Made by a program: the position numbers and the translations under genes
Assembly: GCA_024228395.1 (NCBI GenBank)
Contig: JAAETM010000513.1
Coordinates: 1 to 55,885, forward strand
DNA: 55,885 bases
Direction: 5' to 3'
DNA from: a bacterium
GTDB lineage: Bacteria > Planctomycetota > UBA1135 > GCA-002686595
In this document: positions 16,877-26,073 of the stretch, piece by piece
How positions within the stretch are numbered: the first letter of the stretch is position 1
How the letters are laid out: each line of letters begins with the position of its first letter
Notes under the pieces: model-generated
Told to the model about the DNA's origin: nothing
Databases searched by the model: none
What the model saw: the letters and a program-made list of their open reading frames with translations, nothing else

Positions 16877-19671
16877 AGGGCGCCTCCTTCTTCCACAGCT
16901 TCCGCACCCAGTGAGGTGTCGCCAACAAGCGTGTCCCCCACAAGTGCTGCCATGGTCGGCGAATAGGTTCTGGCCCTTGCATTGTGCTCAAAACGTCCCG
17001 CACGAATGTCGGCGATCACCTTTTTGCCCACGATGTAAGCCTCATTCAGTTCGTCGTCCCCCCAGGACGCCATTTCCACCTGTACCTTGTCGGGTTCCTT
17101 GCCCACGTTGAAGTAACCGAGTCGAACCTCTTCGTCCCCGGTGAGTTGTTTTGCCAGGAGCGCGTACACGGGCAACTGCAAATTGACCCAACCACCTCTC
17201 CTTTTGAAGTGATCCGCGCCTGGCTTTTCCGACTTGTCGCCGGTCTTGTAATCCAAGATCGCGAATCCGTGGATCGGATGGTGGTCGATGCGATCGATGA
17301 CGCCGACTAGGTCCACCTCGCCACCGTCGGGCCCGAATTTCACACTGCCCGTTTCCGCGCGCCACTCCACGTGTTCGATGCGCCATCCATCCTGGGCGCG
17401 CTGGGCTTGTTTTTCGGCAAACCATGCCATGCGCCGCCGAAGCCCCTGCACCTGGAGATGCACGGCAGGGATGACCGCCGGGCCGAACAATTGGTTGGAT
17501 CGAGCTAGCAGAACACTTTCCAATTCCGCCTGAATGGCCGAAGCGTCCTTGCTGTTCTTGAGTTCGCCCTGGCCAAATTTTTCCAACACATAGTGCACCA
17601 GGTTGCCGAAGTTGGCGGGGTTCAATTCCCGCTCCCGATCGGACACGGTGTCTAGTTTCAACAGGCGCTCCACGTAATATAGGTACGGGGAATTCAGATA
17701 TGCTCTGAAGTCGGTGGCCGACATGCGCTGCAAGGCCGGGGCCTGCGCCAGGAGTGGAAGATTACGCACCTGCGTTTCCTCGCCGCCAGGCCCTTCCGAC
17801 AAGCTCTCTACCTGGGAGGGAAAGGCCTGCTTGAGGGCTTCGGGCACTTCATTGTCCGGCCGATGAAACGCCAAGCGCGAAGGTCGCAGGGGATCACCAA
17901 TCAGGGAATGCCGCCCGCCCACAAGGGCAAAGCGCTCCTTGGTCCGAATCAGGGCGGTGGTCAAATACACATCGCGTGCTGCCAGCAGGGCCTCATCCGG
18001 TAACCCGAGGGTACGACGCACGGGGCTCGGGAGCAGCATGTCGACGGGCACGCTTTCGGGCACACGCCCCTCGTTAAAACCGGTCAGCAGAAGTGTGGCG
18101 GAATCATCCCAGAGCAACTCGTGCCAGCCCAACATCTCCAATTCGCGCCCATCCCCCTGGCCTAGCGGCGGCAGGTTCTGGCCCGCCAACTCAGCGACCC
18201 AAAGGGTCAAAGCACCCGCAGCGGTGGTCACCGGCAACCAGGGTTTGTGACCGTCGGACCAGCTACCCAAGATCTCATTCAAAGCCCGCAGGCATGCGAT
18301 CGAGATACGTTCTTGCTGATTGGCTTCCGAGAACTCCCGCGCACCATAAACCCAATGCAAGAGTTCCCGCAGGGGACCACTCCAATCGGCAAGGGCTCGC
18401 TCTTCTGGTTTCGCCAGGTCTCCCAATCCATCCATGAGGCCTTTCCAAACCACTTGCATGGGAGCCGAGTGCCTGGACCCAGTTCGCAGGGTTTCCCGGA
18501 AGTGTCGGGGCAAATGCCCCTCGTGATAGGTATCCAAGCACGCAACCGCATCCGGCCAGTCTTCTGCGCCGTGGTGTTCCATGGCAAATTCCATGTCCGT
18601 GTGCCGCAACACACGGGCCACATCCGTGAAACGCAGATCTGGGAGCAAGCGGGACAGGACCCGAATCAAGCGTGCGGGTGCACTTTGCTCCAGGGAACTC
18701 CCCGCTGCATCCCGCGCGCCCAAACCCACGCGCTGCAACTGCCGCTCCATGAATGGGCGAACTTCCTCATCGGGAGCGGCGAGCACCACGTCCCGCGGAC
18801 TCAGTGCGCCCCCCCCAAGGGGCTGTTGGCTCCACTCCCTCAATACCTGACAAGAGCGTCTCGCCTGGGAAGCGGGATCCTCTTCCACAAACCAATTCTC
18901 CAAGGCCAAAGGAACTTGGGCTTTTGCCCACGTCTCCTGATTCAGGAAACCGAACTCGTCAAAAGCCGGTGCAACCTCGGATCCCTCAGGCTGGCCACCA
19001 GCAGCTCCATGCTCAGGAGCGAGCACAAAGGAAACGAAACGATCCTCGAGTTCTTCCAGGGTGCGGCGCTCCATGGCGTTCGCCGTCGGCACGGCAATGA
19101 ATGCAAGTTGGCCAGACTCCAAGAGGCTTGCGTTCGCCAGGTCCACCAACCCATCGCCCATCCCCTGTTCGTGCAAGCCTTGCAGGTACTCCGCCTGCAA
19201 ACGGGCCCACAGCTGCCAACGCTCACTCTGACTTGCGAGTTCCACAGCCAAACGCTCGAAGTCGAGCCCGGCCAAGCAAATCTCCGCGTGCAAGTCACGC
19301 GCCCGTTGTCCAAGTGCCCACCAAGCGCCAGCCGCATCCGCAGCAGGGCGTTCCACGCCTAGAGCCAACTTCAGTTCATTTTGCTGGAGTCTCCGCAGCA
19401 AATTCGACCAGGCGTGAATGGTTTCACGGCACGAAATGGCCGCGCGCGCGCAAGGACGAAAGACATCCAACCACGCACCTTGGGAGATGCCCCGCGGCGG
19501 TTCCAAGTGAACGGGCAAGGCCCGCGCAAGGGCCTCTTCGAATTGACGGACCGCGCGGCGACCGGGTAGCACATACCACCAGTCACCCGACCCGTCGCCC
19601 ATGCGTTCAACCAGCGCCTGCGCTGCGCGCTGCAAGGCACGCGGTCCCCATCCCAAAAAAACTCTCTCCAT
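16873..19671 (-). CDS. addB: AddB-like PD-(D/E)XK nuclease subunit
   Basis: A 932-aa partner of AddA. The N-terminal half has the degenerate helicase fold of AddB (WWYVLPGRRAVRQFEEAL near the start); the middle carries LLTGFNEGRVPE, a UvrD-like motif conserved in AddB. The C-terminal nuclease domain shows YLNSPYLYYVERLLKL, NFGNLVHYVLEKF and the catalytic AILDYKTGD (about 804-812) with LQLPVYALL after it. The iron-sulfur cysteines that bracket the nuclease of classical B. subtilis AddB are not evident: no cysteine is visible near YLNSPYLYYV or in the C-terminal tail. This places it in the Fe-S-lacking group. Stop overlaps the addA start. Confidence 0.87.
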   Translation of the reverse strand: MERVFLGWGPRALQRAAQALVERMGDGSGDWWYVLPGRRAVRQFEEALARALPVHLEPPRGISQGAWLDVFRPCARAAISCRETIHAWSNLLRRLQQNELKLALGVERPAADAAGAWWALGQRARDLHAEICLAGLDFERLAVELASQSERWQLWARLQAEYLQGLHEQGMGDGLVDLANASLLESGQLAFIAVPTANAMERRTLEELEDRFVSFVLAPEHGAAGGQPEGSEVAPAFDEFGFLNQETWAKAQVPLALENWFVEEDPASQARRSCQVLREWSQQPLGGGALSPRDVVLAAPDEEVRPFMERQLQRVGLGARDAAGSSLEQSAPARLIRVLSRLLPDLRFTDVARVLRHTDMEFAMEHHGAEDWPDAVACLDTYHEGHLPRHFRETLRTGSRHSAPMQVVWKGLMDGLGDLAKPEERALADWSGPLRELLHWVYGAREFSEANQQERISIACLRALNEILGSWSDGHKPWLPVTTAAGALTLWVAELAGQNLPPLGQGDGRELEMLGWHELLWDDSATLLLTGFNEGRVPESVPVDMLLPSPVRRTLGLPDEALLAARDVYLTTALIRTKERFALVGGRHSLIGDPLRPSRLAFHRPDNEVPEALKQAFPSQVESLSEGPGGEETQVRNLPLLAQAPALQRMSATDFRAYLNSPYLYYVERLLKLDTVSDRERELNPANFGNLVHYVLEKFGQGELKNSKDASAIQAELESVLLARSNQLFGPAVIPAVHLQVQGLRRRMAWFAEKQAQRAQDGWRIEHVEWRAETGSVKFGPDGGEVDLVGVIDRIDHHPIHGFAILDYKTGDKSEKPGADHFKRRGGWVNLQLPVYALLAKQLTGDEEVRLGYFNVGKEPDKVQVEMASWGDDELNEAYIVGKKVIADIRAGRFEHNARARTYSPTMAALVGDTLVGDTSLGAEAVEEGGAL

Positions 19672-19733
19672 GGGATCAGTGTAGCCACTTCAACGCCTCG
19701 CAATCCACGCCCATGTGTGGGGAGTCCCTGCGA

Positions 19734-21287
19734 TCAGCGCGCCTTGGGAAGCCAGTGCAAGAAGGCTCCCTCCAAACTAACCTTCGCATTCAGGTCGGGG
19801 TCGCTAAGGGGCCGTTCGTACTGATCCTCAAAAACGGATTCAAAGTCAGCGGTGGGTTCCGCAGCCAAGATGCCACCTGCATCGGGCTCATCGTTGTCGC
19901 CAATGGTTTTCAACCACTTGGCAAACTGCAATTGGGAGTCTTTGGCTTTGCGGCCGCCACCTTTCTCTCGCATCCAATACAGGAAACAAGCGGAATAGCA
20001 ACGGGCAAATTCCAAACGATCCCCATAGTAATCCAAAGGCACAATGGTCCGATTTCCGCCAAGGGAACCAAGAACAGGGGCGGAGGTTACCATTCGGTGG
20101 GCCTCATCGTCGGAAAGCAGTTCGAAATAGCGCACCTTGTCCTTGCGCTTTTTGCGGGGCTGGGCTTGCAGACCGGCGGCCTGGGCTGCCTTCAAAACCT
20201 TAATGAAGTGGTCCTTTCCGTGGGTCTCCCTCCAACGGCTATCCGCCAAGTTCGGAGGCAAGACTCCGCCCTCGGACTGACCGCCGGGAACGAACATGGA
20301 GCGCGCTCCCTTGCGACGTTCGCGCAGGTCTCCATCGACGCGCGTATTGCATTCCTCGAAAACGTCAACGACCAAGTTGATCGAGAGGCCTCCGGCAACC
20401 GAAGGCGGAACCTTTCCACCAAAGTAATTGTCCACCAGACCCAGAGCAGCCAACTGGCAAATCTGTTGCTTCAAACCGGTACGCGTACGCTCCTCCATGT
20501 CGGAACCTTGACCATAGGTTTCGGGCGTGGGATTGGCCGAACTGTACTGCATGGAGAGGAAGCGCCAGTCGTTCACATAGAAGTTGGTCCAGGTGAAAAT
20601 ACCCGGGCTCCACATACGATCGCGTGCTTCCAGCCTCGCCCAACCCGCCAATGCTATGGCTTCCACATACCTCTCACGACTGGGGTACAGGATCATCTTC
20701 TCCACTTCCTTGGAACGATCCAACCCCAGCCCCCCTGAGGTTTGTAGGAACTCGCTCAGCTTGCGGTAGCTCGCGAGGGCTTTGGAGTCCACGTCGAGCA
20801 CGGTCCAAAGATCCAAGGCAGCAGGTGCCTCAAAACCACCATCTCCACCCGGTGTCGTCACGATTCTTGCAGCGGAAATCGCGGGGTCCAGTTTGGCCAT
20901 GCCCAGGTAGATGTACAGTTGCTTGCAAACCTTGCGTTCCGTCTTGTGTTCCATTCCACCCGGGTCCACCCAATCCAACCAGCGCTGCTGCATCTGCACC
21001 AAGCTCTGCGCCACGCCGAACAAACGCGTGGCTTGCTGGGCATCCGCAAAGGAATCCTGCTCCATATAGAGGTCGAATAGCCCCACTTCCAAATGCACAA
21101 AACCGAACCGGCAGTAATCATCGAAGCGGAAATCGTCCGTCGTCGTTCCCTGCATACCATGTCGCAGGAGTGCCTGGTCAGCTTGAGCCTGGTAGTCAAA
21201 GTTGGGCGTACCCTTGGACTGGACGTCCACGGTGGGAGTCGAAAACAAAGCCATGCTGAGCACAGCACAGGAAAAGAGGGTTCTCAT
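19734..21287 (-). CDS. Exported protein of unknown function
   Basis: A 517-aa protein I do not recognise. MRTLFSCAVLSMALFSTPTV is a probable signal peptide. The rest is soluble, mixed helical, rich in aromatic residues (WLDWVDPGGMEHKTE, WSPGIFTWTNFYVNDWRF) and ends FLHWLPKAR; a basic patch PRKKRKDKVRYFELL lies in the last third. No HExxH, Cys pairs or other catalytic motif was seen. It is monocistronic: the addB gene begins 62 bases downstream on the same strand, and a strong hairpin (21315-21341) lies in its leader. Helical N-terminal half could be TPR-like. Confidence 0.65.
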   Translation of the reverse strand: MRTLFSCAVLSMALFSTPTVDVQSKGTPNFDYQAQADQALLRHGMQGTTTDDFRFDDYCRFGFVHLEVGLFDLYMEQDSFADAQQATRLFGVAQSLVQMQQRWLDWVDPGGMEHKTERKVCKQLYIYLGMAKLDPAISAARIVTTPGGDGGFEAPAALDLWTVLDVDSKALASYRKLSEFLQTSGGLGLDRSKEVEKMILYPSRERYVEAIALAGWARLEARDRMWSPGIFTWTNFYVNDWRFLSMQYSSANPTPETYGQGSDMEERTRTGLKQQICQLAALGLVDNYFGGKVPPSVAGGLSINLVVDVFEECNTRVDGDLRERRKGARSMFVPGGQSEGGVLPPNLADSRWRETHGKDHFIKVLKAAQAAGLQAQPRKKRKDKVRYFELLSDDEAHRMVTSAPVLGSLGGNRTIVPLDYYGDRLEFARCYSACFLYWMREKGGGRKAKDSQLQFAKWLKTIGDNDEPDAGGILAAEPTADFESVFEDQYERPLSDPDLNAKVSLEGAFLHWLPKAR

Positions 21288-21314
21288 GGGAAGGATGGTA
21301 TTGGTGCGGACCTG

Positions 21315-21341
21315 AGGGGCGCAAAGGCCCGTTGCGCCCCT
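21315..21341 (-). promoter_or_regulatory. Strong leader hairpin upstream of the 19734-21287 gene
   Basis: Perfect 10-bp arms AGGGGCGCAA (21315-21324) and TTGCGCCCCT (21332-21341) around a 7-base loop. It lies 28-54 bases upstream of the 517-aa gene's ATG on the minus strand and about 180 bases past the stop of the YejM-like gene (21522), so it may be that gene's terminator (no U-run) or a leader structure. Confidence 0.5.
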
Positions 21342-21521
21342 ATTGGGTGGGTATTGTTACACGGTCCGCGAACGACTCCGCTCGGGAACTTTTGGGGATT
21401 CTCTAGTTGGATACTGGGGTTTTACCTTGCGTTCACAACCGGGTGATATCCCTTTGTGGAAGAACAGGTACGCGCGATTCGGAAGATTCTAACAAATACC
21501 GTGTCAGGCACCCTGTGACCG

Positions 21522-23507
21522 CTAGGGAGCCTGCTTGAGGAATTGCTGGCACTCCCGGATCAGCTTGCTAAGCGCAGCATTCTGTTGAGTGATGATCGCA
21601 TCCATTTCATCGATGGGTTTCCACCTGTTGTCATAGACCCAAACCTCTTCCTTGCCCGCCTGGGCGGGCAGATGGATGATGCCCTGCTCGGTTAAGAGCC
21701 CCACATCTGCAAACCCGGCGACGACCCGGATCCTTTCGGACGGGGGACGGAACAAACTTTCGCCTTGGGAATAACCCTGATGCTTCTCAGGATCAGCACC
21801 CAAGAGTTCCAACAAGCTGTTTGACACATCCAAATGGGAAGTGGGGTTGCTTTCGATTCCCGGCTCAATTCCGGGACCGTACATGAAAAAGGGCACGTCT
21901 ATTTGCTCGGGGGTGAAGTTGGAGGTGTGGCCCCAGAACCCGCTCTCATAGAACTCTTCACCATGGTCGCCAGTCACTAACACGATGGTGCCCGCGGCGT
22001 TCGGGTGATCGCGATCCACCTGTTCTGCGCGGGCTAGGATCCGCTCCGCAATTCCATCTGAATACAGCACGGAGTTCTTGTAAGTGTTGCTCACTTTTTC
22101 GCGCAGGATGCTCAGCTCTGGCTCCGCAGTTGTGCGCCCCAGGCTGATGTACTCTAGTTCCTTTTCCAGGGCCGGCTCAAAGGGCCCTCCCGGATTGAAA
22201 TAGGGTTGGTGCGGGGAGTCGAGCAATACAAAGCTGAAGTACGGACGCTGATCATCTTCGGTATCGCGATCTTCCATCCACTGCTCAAAAGCATCCGCCA
22301 CCAAGCTGTCCTTCACGTCGGAACGACGGGAGATCGGCTCACCGGTCTCCTTCAAAAAACTATCGACGACCTGCTCTCGCTCCAAGCCAAACCACGCGGT
22401 CCTCATAAACTCCGGAAACTTCATGGAAGCCGCCGATATCACACGAATGTCGTAATCCATGGCCTGCAAGGAATCGAGCAATACGGGCGTGGTATTGTTC
22501 TCCAGCGCGCGGAACCAGTAGGAACCGTGCAGGCCGTAGAGCATGGTAAACAAACCAAAGCGCGTGCCGTTGCCCCCACTCTTGTGATTGGCAAAGGTGC
22601 GTGATTGCGCCTTGCGTAGGGTCAGATTCGGTGTCAACTCGGTGGACATGGCGTCGCGCCGCCAGGAATCCAAGACCACGAGCAAAATGTTCGGTCGGGG
22701 GGCTCCCTCGGGAATTTCAGGAAACGCTCTTGGGTAGATCAGTTCCTGGCCCCTTTGGCCACCCAGCGATACGGTGGCAAGCAAACCGTAAATGTCATTG
22801 CGTCCCCCGCGCAAGGAATCAACATAAGGTCCGAGACGTGGCTTCGGTCCTGGTAGAGCTTTGGATGCTTCGAGGATTTCTCTGTCGCTGGTGATGCTGG
22901 CGATCGCGTACATGCTCTTTGCAACGGCGATCAATGGCAATAGCAAAGCTAAGCAAACGACACGCGGCTTCAGGAACCAGGTTTGCCCTCCACCCCGAAC
23001 TTCACGCTCCATGATGCGCCCCAAGCGCCAACGCCAAAAGAAATACCCGAGGGCTGCCAAACTCGTGACCATCACAGTGCCCGTAATCCACACATTGGGA
23101 CCAAGGTGCACGGCTTCCTCAGAGCCCTCCGTGGTAAACACGTTGAAAATCGCCCAGTTGAAGTGATAACCAAGCAAGCGATAGACCACCGTATCCGCAT
23201 AGAGAAGCCCTAGAAAAAGGCCTCCCGACAGGCTCTGCCAAACCCCCACCCAAAGAGGCCTGCGGATAAACAGGTGGGCCAAAATCATGGGAATGGCTGG
23301 CAAAATGCCAATGATGGCAATGTCGGAGATCAGATGCAATGACTGGTAGAGGCGCGTTCCTGGTGAGGCATCCTCCAAGGAACGAAAAAGCCACAACGTA
23401 CCCACAAGGATGCCCACAATGAAAATGAGCAACCATAGTTGGAAGCCAGCATGTATCAGGTCGCTACGGCTCGCTTCTCTGCGGCGGGGGCGGATTATTT
23501 TGGTCAT
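21522..23507 (-). CDS. YejM/PbgA-like membrane sulfatase-superfamily protein
   Basis: A 661-aa inner-membrane protein with five predicted membrane helices (about 22-42, 60-80, 88-108, 140-160, 182-198) and a periplasmic alkaline-phosphatase-superfamily domain, the architecture of YejM/PbgA/LapC. The match to YejM is specific: NILLVVLDSWRRDAM, then FANHKSGGNGTRFGLFTMLYG, LLDSPHQPYFNP, NSVLYSDGIAERIL and LVTGDHGEEFYESGFWGH. In enterobacteria YejM regulates LpxC turnover and LPS levels; whether that applies here is unknown. The metal-site acidic/His residues (D, DHG) appear intact, with Thr at the usual nucleophile position. I place the start at ATG 23507 (MTKIIRPRRR); an in-frame start at 23651 would add 48 residues lacking family character. 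Confidence 0.85.
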   Translation of the reverse strand: MTKIIRPRRREASRSDLIHAGFQLWLLIFIVGILVGTLWLFRSLEDASPGTRLYQSLHLISDIAIIGILPAIPMILAHLFIRRPLWVGVWQSLSGGLFLGLLYADTVVYRLLGYHFNWAIFNVFTTEGSEEAVHLGPNVWITGTVMVTSLAALGYFFWRWRLGRIMEREVRGGGQTWFLKPRVVCLALLLPLIAVAKSMYAIASITSDREILEASKALPGPKPRLGPYVDSLRGGRNDIYGLLATVSLGGQRGQELIYPRAFPEIPEGAPRPNILLVVLDSWRRDAMSTELTPNLTLRKAQSRTFANHKSGGNGTRFGLFTMLYGLHGSYWFRALENNTTPVLLDSLQAMDYDIRVISAASMKFPEFMRTAWFGLEREQVVDSFLKETGEPISRRSDVKDSLVADAFEQWMEDRDTEDDQRPYFSFVLLDSPHQPYFNPGGPFEPALEKELEYISLGRTTAEPELSILREKVSNTYKNSVLYSDGIAERILARAEQVDRDHPNAAGTIVLVTGDHGEEFYESGFWGHTSNFTPEQIDVPFFMYGPGIEPGIESNPTSHLDVSNSLLELLGADPEKHQGYSQGESLFRPPSERIRVVAGFADVGLLTEQGIIHLPAQAGKEEVWVYDNRWKPIDEMDAIITQQNAALSKLIRECQQFLKQAP

Positions 23508-23685
23508 GGACGGTTCTGCCCGGGGGCATACGGTCGTGGACGGTATTTTATTGCAACTTGCCTCTCCAGCACCAAAAAGCTCTGAAATCGAGGGCGTGGA
23601 GATGGGGAGTTCCTTCTTTGGACCCAGAAAGACCGCTTGAGTCTTGTCCAATCCTGTCCCGGGCGGTATCTTCCGCCCCTCATAC

Positions 23686-23774
23686 GGAGAGGTGGCAGAG
23701 TGGCCGAATGCGCCACATTGCTAATGTGGTGACTCCTTTGGGGTCCGCGGGTTCAAATCCCGCCCTCTCCGCCA
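23686..23774 (+). tRNA. tRNA-Ser (anticodon GCT)
   Basis: An 89-base class II tRNA with acceptor arms GGAGAGG/CCTCTCC, discriminator G and encoded CCA (23772-23774). The anticodon stem CCACA/TGTGG encloses TTGCTAA (anticodon GCT). A long variable arm (CTCCTTTGGGGTC region) and T-loop CGGG-TTCAAAT-CCCG confirm serine identity. The next gene starts 31 bases downstream on the same strand. Confidence 0.97.
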
Positions 23775-23805
23775 TTTACCCCCTTGGGCCCTCATCCCTC
23801 TCTGG

Positions 23806-24381
23806 ATGCCTGCGATCTCCCACCAAGAGACCCGCCACCAAAGCGCCCCCACCCGCCGGGCCCAGGCCCCGGGCGCACGCACCTTGCGATCCCTGCTGCT
23901 CGCAGCCATCGTCGTGCCCTTGGCCGCCTGCGGCGGAGCGCGCATTCTCAAGGTCGACTCCTCCCCCCAAGGAGCCTTGGTTCGCCTGGACGAGGATGTC
24001 ATTGGGCGCACCCCGCTCGAATTCAATTTCGAATACTACGGCCGCCGCCGCCTGTCATTGTACCTGCCCGGCTACCGCACCTACTCGGACAAGCTGCATT
24101 TGGAAGCGCCCTGGCATGCAACCTTCCCTATCGACATTTTTACCGAAGTGCTGCTGCCGTTACAGCTAGGTTATGAGAAAGCTGTAACCGTCACGTTGGA
24201 GCCGGATGACGGCAAGATCGTGTACGAAACCCTGGACTCATTTGTGGAGCGAGCGGAGGGGATCCGAGACAACCTTGCGATCCCCCCGGCGGTCGACACC
24301 AAGCCCATTTCAGGGCCGGATTCAGAGCCCCAACCCGATGCGAAACCGGAGCCTGATAGCGGCACCGAAAGCACGCCGTGA
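23806..24381 (+). CDS. PEGA-domain lipoprotein
   Basis: A 191-aa probable lipoprotein: an unusually long basic N-region precedes SLLLAAIVVPLAACGG, with lipobox LAAC around residues 39-42. The mature part begins with a PEGA-type fold, ILKVDSSPQGALVRLDEDVIGRTPLEFNFEYYG, a small beta domain thought to bind cell-surface or peptidoglycan components, and ends with an acidic Pro/Asp/Glu-rich tail. The stop overlaps the MurD start (GTGA, 24378-24381), so it is co-translated with a cell-wall enzyme, which fits an envelope role. A later start closer to the membrane segment is possible; the long N-region is unusual for a lipoprotein signal. Confidence 0.8.
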   Translation: MPAISHQETRHQSAPTRRAQAPGARTLRSLLLAAIVVPLAACGGARILKVDSSPQGALVRLDEDVIGRTPLEFNFEYYGRRRLSLYLPGYRTYSDKLHLEAPWHATFPIDIFTEVLLPLQLGYEKAVTVTLEPDDGKIVYETLDSFVERAEGIRDNLAIPPAVDTKPISGPDSEPQPDAKPEPDSGTESTP

Positions 24382-25766
24382 ACACACCCCTACCCTCGGG
24401 GAAAGACCTACGCGGAATGCGCGCAACGGTCATGGGGCTCGGACAGTTCGGGGGTGGTTTGGCCGCTGCCCAATTCCTCGCGGAGCAAGGCGCAGAAGTC
24501 TGCGTCACCGACCTCAACTCTCCAGAGAAACTGCGTCAATCGTGCAATGCCCTGCGAAAATGGCCAATTCGATTTGTACTGGGAACACATGACGAAGCTG
24601 ATTTTGTAGACGCGCAATTGGTGGTTGCCAACGCCGCCGTGCCACCCTCCAATCGATTCCTAGCACTCGCCCGCAAAAAGGGCGCACGCATCACGTCGGA
24701 GATGGAACTGTTCCTGCACAACACCCAAGCCCAGTTGCTTTTGGTGAGTGGAACCCATGGGAAGAGCAGCACCGTCACGTTTCTGGAACAACTGCTACGC
24801 AACCGGGAAAAACCCGTGTTCTTGGGCGGCAATATCGGCCGTTCGCTGCTCAACGAACCGGGCGCCATGCAAGCGAACGCCCAGTGCGTGATCGAGATTT
24901 CATCCTACCAGTTGGAAGCCCTGGGCGAGGTCCATCCCAAGGTGCACGCGGCCGGCCTCACAGCCCTGGCCCCAGACCATTTGGAACGACACAAAACCCT
25001 GCCCGAGTATCTTCGTTGCAAGGCCCGAATCTTCGAACTGCTGGAGCCCGACGCGCTCGCTTTGCTGCCCGCCGAGTGGTGGGATCGCTCCCCCTTCGCC
25101 GAAGCGCGTGCAGCAAAACCTAGGCTCGGCTGGCAGGCCTATGGGGCCGACGAGGACTTGGGCATTCGCAATGCACGCTTCCATACCGGAAAAGAGGACC
25201 TGGGCGCGGTGGCCGACTTCCATGTGCACGGGGATTTTCAACGCACAAACCTGTTGCTGGCCTTGGGCTTGGCACAAAGCATCGGTGTTTCCGCCCATGA
25301 TCTCGCCGCGAGATTGCCCCACATTTCGGGCCTGGACCACCGACTAACCCCCTTGCCTGTCGGCCCAGGCCCCACGGTCTTCGACAACGGCGTCTCGACC
25401 ACGCCGGAAACCACCCTGGCGGCTGTTCTGAGCCTGCCTAGCCCCCTGGTCCTGCTGGTAGGTGGCCAGGCCAAATCCGGATTGGGCTACGGTGAATTGG
25501 CCGCTGCCTGCGCCCGACGCGGGGACGATGTGCACCTCTTTGGAGCCGCCGCCGATGACCTTGAAGGGACATTTCGGGACCCTGGGGGCCCTCTCTGCAC
25601 CCATTCGACCCTCGCGGAGGCCATCCCAGCCGCCTGGGCCAGCTGCAAAGGGAACCAAACCCTGCTATTCTCCCCCGCTTGCGCCAGCTTCGACGCTTTC
25701 ACCAACTTCAGGGCGCGGGCCCAGTTCTTCTTGGATCAGATTGGAACCCTGCGAGGGAAGCACTAA
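24378..25766 (+). CDS. murD: UDP-N-acetylmuramoylalanine--D-glutamate ligase
   Basis: Adds D-glutamate to UDP-MurNAc-L-Ala in cytoplasmic peptidoglycan precursor synthesis. The 462-aa product has an N-terminal Rossmann domain (ATVMGLGQFGGGLAAAQFL), the ATP loop GTHGKSS (125-131; most MurD have GTNGKTT), the FSSYQLE-equivalent EISSYQLE, the DH-containing ALAPDHLERHKTL, and MurD-type C-terminal blocks GGQAKSGLGYGEL and SPACASFDAFTNFRARAQFF. The C-terminal blocks distinguish it from MurC and Mpl despite the His in the P-loop. The start is GTG at 24378, overlapping the lipoprotein stop. No other mur genes are nearby, so it is outside a dcw cluster here. Confidence 0.93.
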   Translation: MNTPLPSGKDLRGMRATVMGLGQFGGGLAAAQFLAEQGAEVCVTDLNSPEKLRQSCNALRKWPIRFVLGTHDEADFVDAQLVVANAAVPPSNRFLALARKKGARITSEMELFLHNTQAQLLLVSGTHGKSSTVTFLEQLLRNREKPVFLGGNIGRSLLNEPGAMQANAQCVIEISSYQLEALGEVHPKVHAAGLTALAPDHLERHKTLPEYLRCKARIFELLEPDALALLPAEWWDRSPFAEARAAKPRLGWQAYGADEDLGIRNARFHTGKEDLGAVADFHVHGDFQRTNLLLALGLAQSIGVSAHDLAARLPHISGLDHRLTPLPVGPGPTVFDNGVSTTPETTLAAVLSLPSPLVLLVGGQAKSGLGYGELAAACARRGDDVHLFGAAADDLEGTFRDPGGPLCTHSTLAEAIPAAWASCKGNQTLLFSPACASFDAFTNFRARAQFFLDQIGTLRGKH

Positions 25767-26073
25767 CCCGGAGACTTTGTGAAGACGCACTCCAGGCACA
25801 GCAAGTCATTTCCTAGTCGGGTTTTATGGATTTTTGCCCCACCGGCGATAGGCTGCCATCGTCGAAGACGACATGATTCGCAGAGTGCTGTCAGGGGCCA
25901 AAGGCGACCGTTTGCAAAGTCCGGTGTGCTTCTTCATGAAATGTCCTACTGGCCCAGCCCTTCCAAGAATGGGGATCGAACCCTATAGGGCCCTACCTCC
26001 TCCCCCGGCTCGCCCGGTTCTCGCAGGCAAAGCCGCGAACCGGGAACTTCCCCATACTAGACTCCCCCCGACC
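25767..26073 (+). other. Intergenic region murD-mcsA with one hairpin
   Basis: About 307 bases without a credible gene; an open frame runs through part of it in the mcsA frame but lacks coding character. It contains an interrupted hairpin with arms CCCGGTTC (26013-26020) and GAACCGGG (26037-26044), ending 29 bases before the mcsA ATG, where it could affect translation or end murD transcription. No CtsR- or CIRCE-type operator was found. Confidence 0.5.

Noticed and set aside
19101-20738. 545-codon open frame on the plus strand
   Set aside because: Lies opposite addB and the 517-aa gene; composition is that of antisense GC-rich sequence.
21497-21512. GTGTCAGGCACC string resembling a dispersed planctomycete/proteobacterial palindrome
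   Set aside because: Only one copy noticed in this window, so no repeat can be claimed from it.
25860-25930. CIRCE or CtsR operator near mcsA/clpC (AGAGTGCTGTC string)
   Set aside because: No matching inverted arm (CIRCE) and no GGTCAAA direct repeats (CtsR).
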